A stretch of 64,000 nt of DNA from Ruminococcus sp. (GTDB lineage Bacteria > Bacillota > Clostridia > Oscillospirales > Ruminococcaceae), in the NCBI GenBank assembly GCA_023667165.1, contig JAMPAO010000002.1, forward strand, positions 62,001 to 126,000, in the 5' to 3' direction. Made by a program: the position numbers and the translations under genes. The notes under the pieces were generated by a model, which searched no databases, was not told where the DNA came from, and saw only the letters and a list, made by a program, of their open reading frames with translations. This document shows positions 8,757 through 17,719 of the stretch, in pieces. Numbering within the stretch: the first letter of the stretch is position 1; each line of letters opens with the position of its first letter.

Positions 8757-10483
8757 AGCCTCGCCTCCTTATTATAATAGATCTCTTTGCCGCTTTCCGA
8801 CCCGTCCGCCTCGGTCAAGACAGCGTTTCCGTCGGCGTCAAAGGTGAATGTCCTGCCGTAGCTCTGCGGCTCGTTCCGGCTGCTTGAATCGCTGTAGGAA
8901 CGTTCTCCGCTGCTCATTCCCGAATAGGACATACCGTTGTTGCGGCTTTCCTCTGTAACGATCTGCTGTGTAACGGACATTTCCTTTATCCGCATACCCC
9001 TTGACGCTACAGCGTCCGCAAGCATGCTTGCCTTTTCGCCGATAAGCCTTGCGGCTTCCGAATTTTCCGCTGCAAAGGCAACGGTTATGCCGTCGTTTGT
9101 CCGTTTGATCTTTATTTCAAGATCACCCAGCTCCTCGGGACTGAGGCTCAGAGTTATTTCCCTTTCGCCGCCCGGCGTAAGCTCCGCGATATTTTCGTAC
9201 AGGTCTATCTTTTCGATGATCTGCTGTGAAATATCGAAATCCTCCGGAAGCGAGATCTCCGTTTCCGCTTGCGGGAGAACGGCTTTTACGTCCGTCAGAC
9301 CGCTTAACTGCGAAATTACGGGTGTTTCCTCGGCAAAGACGTTTCTTGCTCTTGACATTACAGCCTGTCTTGCGCCGGAAAATACGTTTACGGCATGGCG
9401 TTCCGAGCTTGGCATATCAGTCCTCGGCAGATCGGTATGCGCCGGTTTGGCATTCTCTGCGGCTTTCGCTTCGTCCGGAAGCCGGCTTTCAAGAGCTTGA
9501 GAAAGCTCCCTGCAGAAATCCTTCAGTTCGGTATCGTCGGCAGTTTCCAAAGCGTTATATACGTTTTGTATAATGCTTTCCAATTCAACTTCGGGTAATT
9601 TTGCTTCCGCGCTTGCCGGCGCTTCGGCTTTATCTCCCGAAAGCTCAAACCGAACGGATACTTGGGCGGAGATTATGCCGTCCGCGGTTTCGTCCGTATT
9701 TTTTGCCTCTGTCGGAATATCCGCGCGCAGTACGCTGCGGTCTGCAATGGGATTTACGCCCCCGAATGCCGCGATAGCGTCGTAAACCGCCGAGTTATCG
9801 GATTTGCCCTCTTCTCTGCGGTCTTTGGTCTTGTTAAGGGTGTTTCTCACCGCTTTGAGGAGCGTTCTTACAATGTCCTTGACCGACGGGATATTCTCTG
9901 CCGAAACAGGCTCTTCTTCCGCCGATATATATACATATTGTATAATATCAAGATTTTTCACATCGGGTAATATATCTTCCTCCGGTGTTTTTTCCTGTGC
10001 CGTATCGGTCGGTACGGGCGTATCGGCAAGCTCTGCCTCATAGACATTTGTATGCTCGCCGCTTTCGGTATCGGTCGGAAAAACCGCTTTCAGCAGCTCC
10101 GCAAACGCCTCTTTTTCCCTGTCGGGCACGTTCTGCCATATCTGCTCCGTCGCCTCGGGAGAATAATTGCCCTCAAGAAATCTGCATACCGTTTCGGCAA
10201 ACGCTTTCAAGCCTTTTTCGGAAATAACATCCAAAAGCGGCTTCGCTTCTCCGCCGTTTATATCCGCAGCCTGTAAATTCTCGGTCTGCACATATTCCGC
10301 GTCGGAAACGCTTTCGCTTACATCGACCTTTGCGTTCACGGCAGCATTGCCGTTCATAAGAGCTCCGAGCATTTTACCGAAAGCTCCGCTTTCCTGCGGT
10401 ATACCGTCAGCCGAAAACGCTTCTCCTCCGCTCTGAGCCGCAATAAAGCTCATGATATCGGCAGGCATCGCAACTGTGTTCAT
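8741..10483 (-). CDS. fliK: Flagellar hook-length control protein FliK
   Basis: FliK measures hook length and switches export specificity. The C-terminal Flg_hook domain (about residues 435-520) is clear: LTPGGEREITLSLSPEELG, then DLEIKIKRTNDGITVAFAAE. The N-terminal 400 residues are poorly conserved, Ala/Glu/Asp-rich and probably extended, as expected for the ruler region. The start is set to MNTVAMPADIM at 10483, which has AAAGGAGGG just upstream, rather than the longer frame at 10522. It sits between fliJ and flgD, its usual place. Confidence 0.88.
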   Translation of the reverse strand: MNTVAMPADIMSFIAAQSGGEAFSADGIPQESGAFGKMLGALMNGNAAVNAKVDVSESVSDAEYVQTENLQAADINGGEAKPLLDVISEKGLKAFAETVCRFLEGNYSPEATEQIWQNVPDREKEAFAELLKAVFPTDTESGEHTNVYEAELADTPVPTDTAQEKTPEEDILPDVKNLDIIQYVYISAEEEPVSAENIPSVKDIVRTLLKAVRNTLNKTKDRREEGKSDNSAVYDAIAAFGGVNPIADRSVLRADIPTEAKNTDETADGIISAQVSVRFELSGDKAEAPASAEAKLPEVELESIIQNVYNALETADDTELKDFCRELSQALESRLPDEAKAAENAKPAHTDLPRTDMPSSERHAVNVFSGARQAVMSRARNVFAEETPVISQLSGLTDVKAVLPQAETEISLPEDFDISQQIIEKIDLYENIAELTPGGEREITLSLSPEELGDLEIKIKRTNDGITVAFAAENSEAARLIGEKASMLADAVASRGMRIKEMSVTQQIVTEESRNNGMSYSGMSSGERSYSDSSSRNEPQSYGRTFTFDADGNAVLTEADGSESGKEIYYNKEARLWLSA

Positions 10484-10556
10484 CTTCTTTCCCTCCTTTC
10501 CCGATAAAATGATATATGTCAAACGCCGATCGGCGTAATGACCTTATTTACCGAAC

Positions 10557-11015
10557 TTATCCAAGCTCCGCGAGAGCCGCTCTTACAGAAGCGCTGTTGA
10601 CGTATTCCTCTATAAAAGCCTCATCTGCCTTGGTGAGCCTGAACCTGTAATCCTCAAGCTGTTTTTCCTCCAGCTTTTCAAGGCTTTTGACCTCTTTTGA
10701 AGCCTCCGTGACCACGCCCGTCTGCTTTTCAATGGAAACGTCCAGCTTTTCGATCTCCTGCTTAGTTTCCTCAAGGCTTAGGCGCAGGGAGTTGTGATAT
10801 TCCTTGAAAATGAACATTTCCATGGGGGAAATGCCCTTTTGTGCGCGGTAATTGAAGTCGTCCCGTGCGTCCTTCATATTCCGCATGATCTCCTGCTCAT
10901 GCTCGAGAGCGGTATTCTTTTCCGCATGAAGGAAAGCAAGGTCGTTTTTCTCCTTTTCAAGAACCTGATCCTTGTAATCAAGCAGCTTTTCCAGAGTGAA
11001 CTGAAACTTTTTCAA
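10557..11015 (-). CDS. fliJ: Flagellar export chaperone FliJ
   Basis: FliJ is the coiled-coil stalk that docks export substrates and couples the FliI ATPase to the export gate. The 152-residue sequence begins KKFQFTLEKLLDYKDQVLEKE, typical of FliJ, and is almost wholly heptad-like coiled coil (long Glu/Lys/Leu runs from 15 to 145). Translation appears to start at a TTG at 11013-11015, preceded by a good GGGAGGT site. It follows fliI in the operon with about 30 bp between them. Confidence 0.88.
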   Translation of the reverse strand: MKKFQFTLEKLLDYKDQVLEKEKNDLAFLHAEKNTALEHEQEIMRNMKDARDDFNYRAQKGISPMEMFIFKEYHNSLRLSLEETKQEIEKLDVSIEKQTGVVTEASKEVKSLEKLEEKQLEDYRFRLTKADEAFIEEYVNSASVRAALAELG

Positions 11016-11045
11016 ATCAAAGACCTCCCATTATCAGGCGCGTCA

Positions 11046-12353
11046 TTATGAAACGGCTTCTTTCATCATCTTTACGGTGTCCTCAAAGCTGTACGCTTCA
11101 TCGGTCGCCTGCTGCAGGAACGCGTTTATGCGGTCGATCTTTCGAAGCGCTTCGTCAAGGGCGCGGTTGGTGCCTTTTTTGTATGCGCCGATATTTACCA
11201 GATCGGCATTGGCGTAATAGGTAGAAAGCAGATTTCTCATTTTTGCGGCTGCGTCCTTCTGATCCTTGGGCGCTATCTCCGACATAAGACGGGAAACCGA
11301 TTCGAGAATCTCTATAGCGGGATAATGGTTTCGTGCGGCTACCTTTCTTGAAAGAATGATATGACCGTCAATGATACCTCTTACCGTATCCGAAATAGGC
11401 TCGTTGGTGTCGTCGCCTTCCACAAGAACGGTATACACGCCCGTAATAGAGCCTTTTTCGAAATTGCCCGCTCTTTCAAGGAGCTTTGGCATTGCCGTAT
11501 AAATGGAGGGAGTATAGCCTCTTGCGATGGGCGCTTCGCCTGTGGCAAGACCTATTTCACGCTGCGCCATGGCGTAACGGGTCAGCGAGTCCATCATCAG
11601 CAGGACATTTTTGCCTTGATCCTTAAAATATTCCGCAATGGCTGTGGCAGTCATGGGGCATTTATTCCTCATCATTGACGGCTGGTCGGATGTGGCTACC
11701 ACAAGCACCGAGCGAGCCATGCCTTTCGGACCCAGATCCCTTTGGATAAACTCCAGAACCTCGCGTCCACGCTCTCCCACAAGGGCGATAACGTTGATAT
11801 CCGCCTGAACCTCTCTTGCTATCATGCCCAAAAGCGTTGATTTGCCGACGCCCGAACCCGCAAAAATGCCTATACGCTGACCTCTTCCGATAGTCAGCAG
11901 ACCGTCTATTGCTTTTACCCCGAAAGGGATAATATCGTGTATCGCGGGACGGGTAAGGGGGTTTACCGGCTCACCCGCAATGGAATAGCTTTCCATTGTC
12001 TTTATGGGCGCGCCTCCGTCGATAGGCTCTCCCACGGCGTTGATTATCCTGCCGATAAGGCAGTCGCCAACGCCTACGGTCAGTTTATCTCCCGTATTGT
12101 CCACCACCGACCCCGGACCTATTCCCTCGATATCGGTGTAAGGCATGAGAGTTACGGTCCCGTGTCTGAAACCCACTACCTCGGCGAAAATAAATTCGCC
12201 CGTTCTGCCCTTTTTGTATATCCTGCAAACGTCGCCGATGTTGCACACGGGACCGCTTGCTTCTATGGTCATTCCGATTATTTTTTCTATCTTGCCCTGG
12301 GAACGGTAAAGCTCCGCAGTTCTTATGGCTGCTCTGACGGCTGAAAAATTCAT
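11046..12353 (-). CDS. fliI: Flagellum-specific ATPase FliI
   Basis: FliI is the F1-beta-like ATPase of the flagellar type III export apparatus. Walker A is GSGVGKST at residues 166-173, followed by the export-ATPase signature ALVGERGREVLEFIQRD, Walker B (VLLMMDSLTRYAMAQREIGL) and the family box ATGEAPIARGYTPS. The 435-residue length is normal. It lies between fliH, its regulator, and fliJ, its central stalk. Confidence 0.97.
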   Translation of the reverse strand: MNFSAVRAAIRTAELYRSQGKIEKIIGMTIEASGPVCNIGDVCRIYKKGRTGEFIFAEVVGFRHGTVTLMPYTDIEGIGPGSVVDNTGDKLTVGVGDCLIGRIINAVGEPIDGGAPIKTMESYSIAGEPVNPLTRPAIHDIIPFGVKAIDGLLTIGRGQRIGIFAGSGVGKSTLLGMIAREVQADINVIALVGERGREVLEFIQRDLGPKGMARSVLVVATSDQPSMMRNKCPMTATAIAEYFKDQGKNVLLMMDSLTRYAMAQREIGLATGEAPIARGYTPSIYTAMPKLLERAGNFEKGSITGVYTVLVEGDDTNEPISDTVRGIIDGHIILSRKVAARNHYPAIEILESVSRLMSEIAPKDQKDAAAKMRNLLSTYYANADLVNIGAYKKGTNRALDEALRKIDRINAFLQQATDEAYSFEDTVKMMKEAVS

Positions 12354-12383
12354 CAGCGTGACGCTCCTTATTGCTTTGAGTGG

Positions 12384-13283
12384 TTAGGGGTGCTGTTCTT
12401 CCTCCGATTCTCCCCGCGAGCTTTTCATGATCTCCTTTAGGAACTCAAGCTGCGTGGGAATGGACGCGTCGATGATCTCCGAACCGTTGTCGAGGACGAT
12501 AGTTCCCGCGGGAGCGTCCTCGGGAGCAAGCTCCTCCACCTCTATTTCGGGGATAAAGGAGATTATGGACTTGACAAATTCCTTGTCGGTGACCATTGCT
12601 CTTGACGCTTCTCCCTGCGACAGGGATATTTTCAGATAATCGGAGTTGCGGAAACTTTTTGCGGCGTCCGCACATATCCTGTCGATAACCCCCGGATCGG
12701 TTTTTATCTCCTCAAAGGTTATCCTTTTGACCATATCCATTACCGTACGGCACATTTCATATTCGTTTGAAATGTAGTACGCCTCTTTTTTTGCATTGAT
12801 ATCCGAAAGCAGCTTGGCTGCCGCTTCAAGATACTTTTCGCAGGTTTTCATAGCTTCGTTTCTGCCTGCGTCGAAGCCTGCGTCAAAGCCCTCGCGGCGA
12901 GAGCGTTCCTTTAATCTCGCGCATTCCTCGTCGGCTGCCTCGAACACTGCTCTTGTTTTGGTTTTGGCGTCCTCGATCATTCTTTCCGCGTTTGCCTCGC
13001 CGGAGCTTACCACACGGTTGTATTCGGCTTCCAACGCGGCGCGCTTTTGGGCGATTATATAATCCACCCTTTCCCTTACCGCACGGTTAAACCGCTCTTC
13101 CTCCTCGGCGGCTTTCTTTGCAAGCCGCTCCTCCTCAAGCCTTGCAAGCTCCTCGGGGGAGATCTCCGGTTCATCCGGCTCCGTTTTTTCGGGTTCAGTC
13201 GGCGACTTCGGCGCAGGCTCTCCCAAAGGGACTGCGTTTGTGCCGTCGAAATTATATACTCTTGATTTTACGATCTTAAGCAA
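12384..13283 (-). CDS. fliH: FliH-like flagellar assembly protein
   Basis: FliH binds and restrains FliI and tethers it near the switch. The 299-residue sequence begins KIVKSRVYNFDG, has an acidic Pro/Glu stretch and a long Glu/Arg/Ala coiled coil (about residues 40-150), and ends in a V-type ATPase subunit E-like domain with NSDYLKISLSQGEASRAMV and GTIVLDNGSEIIDASIPTQL. The apparent start is a TTG at 13281-13283 that overlaps the fliG stop, so it is coupled to fliG. Sequence identity in this family is low; identification leans on the C-terminal domain and its place between fliG and fliI. Confidence 0.85.
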   Translation of the reverse strand: MLKIVKSRVYNFDGTNAVPLGEPAPKSPTEPEKTEPDEPEISPEELARLEEERLAKKAAEEEERFNRAVRERVDYIIAQKRAALEAEYNRVVSSGEANAERMIEDAKTKTRAVFEAADEECARLKERSRREGFDAGFDAGRNEAMKTCEKYLEAAAKLLSDINAKKEAYYISNEYEMCRTVMDMVKRITFEEIKTDPGVIDRICADAAKSFRNSDYLKISLSQGEASRAMVTDKEFVKSIISFIPEIEVEELAPEDAPAGTIVLDNGSEIIDASIPTQLEFLKEIMKSSRGESEEEQHP

Positions 13284-14286
13284 TTATTTCATCATCTCCG
13301 CCCTTACCGATAACAAGCTCGCCCTCTTCCTCGAGATGGCGGATAATTCCGACGATCCTCTGCTGAGCTTCTTCAACATCGCGCATACGGATATTATGCA
13401 GATATTCGATCTCCTGATGAATGGTTTCCTGCATTCTCTGAGGCATATTCGCATAGAGAGCGGCGGCGACCTCTTCGTTGGAGCCTTTGATGGCGATAGA
13501 CAGATCCTTTGTATCGCAGTCCCTGATAAATCTCTGTATAGACATGGAATCGAGAGAAAGGATATCCTCGAATACGAACATCTTCTTCTTGATCTCGTCC
13601 ACCAGTGCGGGATCTCTGACAGACAGTTCGTCGAATATGTATTTTTCCGTAGAGCGGTCGACCTTGTTGAGGATATCCGCAACAGTGTTGATACCGCCGA
13701 TCTCCGTGGTATCCATGGAAACAACGGAGGCGAATTTTCTTTCCAGCGTGCTTTCCACCGCCTTGACGGTATCGGGAGATGCCGAATCCATTTTTGCTAT
13801 TCTCTCGATGACCTCTACGCGCTTTTCCTTAGGCAGCTCGCTGAGAACAGCGGACGCCTGCTCGGAATTTGCATAGGAAAGGATAAGGGCAATGGTCTGA
13901 GGGTACTCGTTCTGCACAATGGCAAGGAGATTTTTGTAATCGGATTTTCTGATAAACTCGAATGCCTTCGACTGCATGGAGCGGTTGATCTTTTCCATAA
14001 GCCTTGCAGCCGCTTCCTCGCCGAACGCTTTGGTAAGCACGTCCCTTGCGTATTCCACGCCGCCGTCGGTAATGACCTTCTGAGTCAGGCACAGCTCGTA
14101 GAATTCGTTGAGTACGGCGCCTACGGTATTGGCGTCGAGATAGGGGAGGCTTGATACGTCAAAGGTAATGCTCTCCACCTCGTCGTTGCTCAGGTGCTTA
14201 TATACAAAAGCCGCGTTTTCCGCGCCCAGGGCGGTGATCACCACCGCCGCTTTCTGTTTGGGCGTAAGTTCAAGCAAATCGCTCAT
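13276..14286 (-). CDS. fliG: Flagellar motor switch protein FliG
   Basis: FliG is the switch subunit that receives torque from MotA. The 336-residue protein shows the three FliG domains: N-terminal (TPKQKAAVVITALGAENAAFVYKHL), middle with the EHPQ-like surface here EYPQTIALILSYA, and C-terminal torque helix region (DVSLIAIKG-type sequence KDLSIAIKGSNEEVAAALYANMPQR in part). Length is standard. Its 3' end overlaps fliH by 8 bp. Confidence 0.96.
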   Translation of the reverse strand: MSDLLELTPKQKAAVVITALGAENAAFVYKHLSNDEVESITFDVSSLPYLDANTVGAVLNEFYELCLTQKVITDGGVEYARDVLTKAFGEEAAARLMEKINRSMQSKAFEFIRKSDYKNLLAIVQNEYPQTIALILSYANSEQASAVLSELPKEKRVEVIERIAKMDSASPDTVKAVESTLERKFASVVSMDTTEIGGINTVADILNKVDRSTEKYIFDELSVRDPALVDEIKKKMFVFEDILSLDSMSIQRFIRDCDTKDLSIAIKGSNEEVAAALYANMPQRMQETIHQEIEYLHNIRMRDVEEAQQRIVGIIRHLEEEGELVIGKGGDDEIIA

Positions 14287-14339
14287 AATTTATAATACCA
14301 TTCCTTTCACATGGAAGCCCGAAGCAAAGGCTGACGGGA

Positions 14340-15956
14340 TCATTCGCCCTCGTCTCTGAGCCAGTTGCGCAGGAGCTGAGCAACGATCTCCGGACTGTGT
14401 CTTGCAAAATCCGAAAGTTCTTTTCTGATAATGGCTTCCTTGGACTCCTCTTCGCTTTCCTCCGTAAGGCTGGGTATCTCCGTCGGCGTTTCGCCGTCCT
14501 CTCCGAGAATGTAGAAGGTATCCACCAACGGCTCGCCGTCTGCGGGTGCGTGCTTTTCCAGAAGCGTCTTTTCGAAAGAGCGTCTTTTCTTCTTCGAGCT
14601 GGAGCCGAGAGCTACGCCTACGATTATGAGCACGAGCAATATCAGCAGCAGCACTATGCCGAGGATTATAAGCTGATTGAGCGTAAGACCGAACAGTATA
14701 GCTTCCGCCGCTGCGGGAACGTTGGGATCGTACTTGGCAAGGTTTGTGACCTGCACCACGTCCTGAACTACCTCCGGGTTTACGGAGCCTACTCTGCCTA
14801 TGGTCTGCACAAGGTTGAGCCTTGTGGTGTCGGGCAGATAATCGGTATAGATTATAACGGCGATGGACACGTCGTCTACAACATAACCCTCCTTCTCCAC
14901 CTGCTCCTTATAGGTGTTTACAAGGTAAGTGTTGGAGATGGAGTTTTCCGTCCAGTTGCCGTTTCCGTAAGTGTCCTGTGTGGGATATGTATCGTCGGCG
15001 TTGGTTTCTACTCCGATAACGCCGCCGTCCGTATTGGCATAGCCGCTTGCCTGCTCCGCGTCGGTATGCTGGAGCATTCCTCTTTCATCGTTGGTGGAGG
15101 GGGTGTACACTGTATCCTCCGTCACCTTGGAATCAAAGTTGAGAACAAGGTTTACCGCTGCGGAGAAGCCGTCCTCGCCGTAAGCGGGGGTAAGCAGCTC
15201 TTCCACCTTGGCTTTTATCTGATTTTCCATATCCGTCTTGAACTTATGCTTTCTTGTTTCCTGTGCGATAACGTCCGTGGGCGTATCCTTGGTAACCAGC
15301 AGCATACCGTAATTGTCCACCAGGGATATATTTTCTTCCTTTATTCCGGCGGATGTCATGATGAGATAGGTTATGCCTATTATCTGCTCGTTTGTGAGAG
15401 TTTCCACATCTCTGTCCAGGTATATGGTAACGCCTGCGGAGGAATCCTCCTTGTATGCGTCTATAACGGTGTTTTTCGTATTGGGTATGTTCAGAGTGAC
15501 AGTGGCGTCCCTTATGCCCTCAAAGGTAGCTACTACCGCCGAGAGCTTTTCCTCGAGCGCCATTCTTTCATATTCCCGTTTTTCGGATTCGGTGGTGAAC
15601 ATTCCCACATTATCCGTATACACTTTATATGTAAGGCTGGATTTGGGGTACTGCTGCATTGCAAGCTGCATTGCGATAGCGTTCTCGGTGCCCTTGGGGA
15701 CAACGATCGTTCCTCCGGACTGAAGCGTGCAGGAGTAACCCGCTTCCTCGATAATAGCCACCATTTCCGCAGCTTCCGAGGTTTCCAGTCCCTCGTAAAG
15801 GGTGACGTAATCCTTTTTATTGAGCAGCACAACGGCAACTACCGCGATCAGCAGAACCAGTACAAGACCGCCGATATAGACGCCCTTGCTTTTTTTACTC
15901 TGCCTGCCCCAGAATTCCTTAACGGTGGTAACGGTTTTTTGAACTCTTTCATTCAT
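14340..15956 (-). CDS. fliF: Flagellar MS-ring protein FliF
   Basis: FliF forms the membrane-embedded MS ring on which the flagellum is built. The 538-residue protein has an N-terminal transmembrane helix (GVYIGGLVLVLLIAVVAVVL), the YscJ/FliF ring-building domain with LYEGLETSEAAEMVAIIEEAG and YERMALEEKLSAVVATFEGI, a second transmembrane helix near residue 445 (LNQLIILGIVLLLILLVLII), and a cytoplasmic tail ending EIVAQLLRNWLRDEGE, the FliG-binding end. A GGGAAGGGAA site precedes the ATG. Confidence 0.97.
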   Translation of the reverse strand: MNERVQKTVTTVKEFWGRQSKKSKGVYIGGLVLVLLIAVVAVVLLNKKDYVTLYEGLETSEAAEMVAIIEEAGYSCTLQSGGTIVVPKGTENAIAMQLAMQQYPKSSLTYKVYTDNVGMFTTESEKREYERMALEEKLSAVVATFEGIRDATVTLNIPNTKNTVIDAYKEDSSAGVTIYLDRDVETLTNEQIIGITYLIMTSAGIKEENISLVDNYGMLLVTKDTPTDVIAQETRKHKFKTDMENQIKAKVEELLTPAYGEDGFSAAVNLVLNFDSKVTEDTVYTPSTNDERGMLQHTDAEQASGYANTDGGVIGVETNADDTYPTQDTYGNGNWTENSISNTYLVNTYKEQVEKEGYVVDDVSIAVIIYTDYLPDTTRLNLVQTIGRVGSVNPEVVQDVVQVTNLAKYDPNVPAAAEAILFGLTLNQLIILGIVLLLILLVLIIVGVALGSSSKKKRRSFEKTLLEKHAPADGEPLVDTFYILGEDGETPTEIPSLTEESEEESKEAIIRKELSDFARHSPEIVAQLLRNWLRDEGE

Positions 15957-16004
15957 TACGTGTATTTCCCTTCCCTTGAATAGGAATTGATCTTTATTCC
16001 TGCA

Positions 16005-16316
16005 TTATACGCTCATCTGCATAAGCTCGTTGAAGCTCTGCTGGCAGGTATCCTTGACTGCAACGAACGTTTCGATGGCGATCTCCGCCTTGGTCAGGTT
16101 ATTGTAGATGGTATGCAGGTCGTCGATCTCGCCCATAATTAAACGGGCAGCGTCCTCGTTAAGGGTCTGCTGGGTATCCTTGACATCTCCCATTACCTCT
16201 CTGAAAACGTCCGCAAAGGACGGCTGAGGCGCAGAGCTCTTTTCCTCCGCCTGCGACTCGTTCTGGGAAAGAATATTAAGCGGAGTAATGCTTGGACTTA
16301 AAGGTACGATATACAT
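16005..16316 (-). CDS. fliE: Flagellar hook-basal body protein FliE
   Basis: FliE joins the MS ring to the rod. The 103-residue sequence ends with the family core: SFADVFREVMGDVKDTQQTL, EIDDLHTIYNNLTKAEIAIE and FVAVKDTCQQSFNELMQMSV. Length and position between flgC and fliF are standard, and GAGGAG precedes the ATG. Confidence 0.95.
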   Translation of the reverse strand: MYIVPLSPSITPLNILSQNESQAEEKSSAPQPSFADVFREVMGDVKDTQQTLNEDAARLIMGEIDDLHTIYNNLTKAEIAIETFVAVKDTCQQSFNELMQMSV

Positions 16317-16378
16317 TAAAAAAACTCCTCATTTTATAATTATTGATATTTGTTTATTAAGACAGCACAGCGGAAGCG

Positions 16379-16864
16379 TCACGTTCCTCTTAAAGACTGG
16401 GCTTTCGACATCATTGCCTTTACAGCCTCAACAGCGGACGCGTTTGCCTCATAGCAGCGCTGCGCCGCCATAAGATCTATCTGCTCCTTGGTGTTGTCGA
16501 CATTTGTATGATAGATATAACCCTCTTCGTCCGCAAGGGGGTTATCCGGGTCGTAAACGGGAACGAACGGAGCGTCGTCCTCTATGACCTCAGCTACCAT
16601 AACGCCCGAATCTCTGTATTTATCCTGCTTTGCTCTGTAGTAAACGCCTCTTTTATGATATGATTCGCTGCGCGAGGTATATTTGTTCAAAACCTCGGAA
16701 AACTCCTTTTTTTCCGTAACGACCGTAAGCTGACGGCGATAGGGATCGCCGTTTTCGGTATTATAGGAGTCCTGCTTGGCGATATTCTGTAAAATGATAT
16801 CCATTCGCAGGCGCTGCACCGAAAGCGCAGAGCCGCCGATATCCAGCGAACGCAAAAAAGACAT
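16379..16864 (-). CDS. flgC: Flagellar proximal rod protein FlgC
   Basis: FlgC is a rod subunit exported through the flagellar apparatus. It starts MSFLRSLDIGGSALSVQRLR followed by MDIILQNIAKQDS, the rod-protein N-terminal signature with the usual N in the Asn-Ile-Ala turn, and ends with EQIDLMAAQRCYEANASAVE, the conserved FlgC C-terminus (variant of DM..ANRAYEAN). At 161 residues it is slightly longer than average. It lies 17 bp after flgB. Confidence 0.94.
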   Translation of the reverse strand: MSFLRSLDIGGSALSVQRLRMDIILQNIAKQDSYNTENGDPYRRQLTVVTEKKEFSEVLNKYTSRSESYHKRGVYYRAKQDKYRDSGVMVAEVIEDDAPFVPVYDPDNPLADEEGYIYHTNVDNTKEQIDLMAAQRCYEANASAVEAVKAMMSKAQSLRGT

Positions 16865-16880
16865 ATATCCTTACCTCCGT

Positions 16881-17351
16881 TTATTTTCCGATTGCGGTGC
16901 GTATCATACTGTACTGACTGTTCATATAGTCTATCATTGTGCCGTACTGATACTGAACGTCAGCCATGGCTCTTGCTTCCTTTTCCATGTCTACATTGTT
17001 GCCGTTGAGTATCTGATTGGTATTTGTTTCGTATGTAGTTGTCACCCACAGCAGATCCTTATCGTTTCCGGAGCTTGCTCCGCTGCCCGTTACGGTGGCG
17101 GACTGCATTTCCTCCCGTTCCTCCCTTTCCTTCATGACTCTCTTGGTAATAAGATCGTCGTCGCAGGCTTTATAGCCGTGATAGGGACATTTCATCTTTT
17201 CTTTAAGAATAAGACCGAAATCGACGGTTTTCGCCTTGTAGTCGGGGGTGCTTATGTTAGAGAGATTATGACTGATGACCTGCTGCTTATACCATGCCGC
17301 GTCAAGTCCCTGCTCTGTAAGCTTTATGGCTGCGGTGTCAAACAAACCCAT
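16881..17351 (-). CDS. flgB: Flagellar proximal rod protein FlgB
   Basis: FlgB is the first rod subunit and first gene of the operon. The chosen start MGLFDTAAIKLTEQGLDAAW has AAAGGAG upstream; a longer frame to 17384 adds 11 non-conserved residues. The rod motif ISHNLSNISTPDYKA is clear, and the C-terminus (ARAMADVQYQYGTMIDYMNSQYSMIRTAIG) matches FlgB. About 156 residues, normal to slightly long. Confidence 0.95.
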   Translation of the reverse strand: MGLFDTAAIKLTEQGLDAAWYKQQVISHNLSNISTPDYKAKTVDFGLILKEKMKCPYHGYKACDDDLITKRVMKEREEREEMQSATVTGSGASSGNDKDLLWVTTTYETNTNQILNGNNVDMEKEARAMADVQYQYGTMIDYMNSQYSMIRTAIGK

Positions 17352-17416
17352 ATGTATACCGGCTCCTTTCGTGACAGGACACAATACGCCCCTGTTACAT
17401 CTATATATATAATTAT

Positions 17417-17445
17417 ATTATAAAACAAATTCTTCAAAATTACAA
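17417..17445 (-). promoter_or_regulatory. Sigma-A-type promoter of the flagellar operon
   Basis: On the minus strand TTGTAA (17440-17445) and TATAAT (17417-17422) are separated by exactly 17 bp, and transcription would start about 60 bp before the flgB ATG. This explains the roughly 17 kb co-directional operon that follows. No sigma-D (FliA) type element was recognised here. Confidence 0.75.
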
Positions 17446-17653
17446 GTGGATTGATAAATTATATTAAAATAAAGTGCCGAATTTTTTTTGATTTTCTTGC
17501 TTTTTTTCTCCAAAATGAACAAAAGCGCACATAAATCTACAATATTTTTTGACAAACAAACAGATATTTTGTTAATATCGGCGCATTATTTACATTGTGT
17601 AAAAAGGATACAATATTATACAAATAGTCAACGGCGTACAAAAACAGGAAACA
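17446..17653. other. AT-rich spacer upstream of the flagellar promoter
   Basis: No coding frame is seen. The stretch holds small palindromes such as TTTACATTGTGTAAA (about 17590-17605) and GATATTTTGTTAATATC (about 17562-17578), which could bind a regulator of the flagellar promoter; nothing identifies one. Confidence 0.3.
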
Positions 17654-17691
17654 GGAAGTAAGATAAAGCCGACCGTCCTTATCTTACTTCC
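17654..17691 (-). terminator. Intrinsic terminator after the 3D-domain gene
   Basis: A perfect 13 bp stem (GGAAGTAAGATAA paired with TTATCTTACTTCC) with a 12-base loop lies just beyond the 3' end of the minus-strand 3D gene. On the minus strand it is followed shortly by a T-rich stretch (TTTCCTGTTTTTG). It separates that gene from the flagellar operon. Confidence 0.75.
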
Positions 17692-17719
17692 CGTTTTATA
17701 CCTTTGAAAAACCTGCGCA

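Noticed and set aside
14397..15983. Long plus-strand open frame (528 codons) opposite fliF
   Set aside because: It is an antisense shadow of fliF caused by codon bias; no ribosome site and no recognisable domain.
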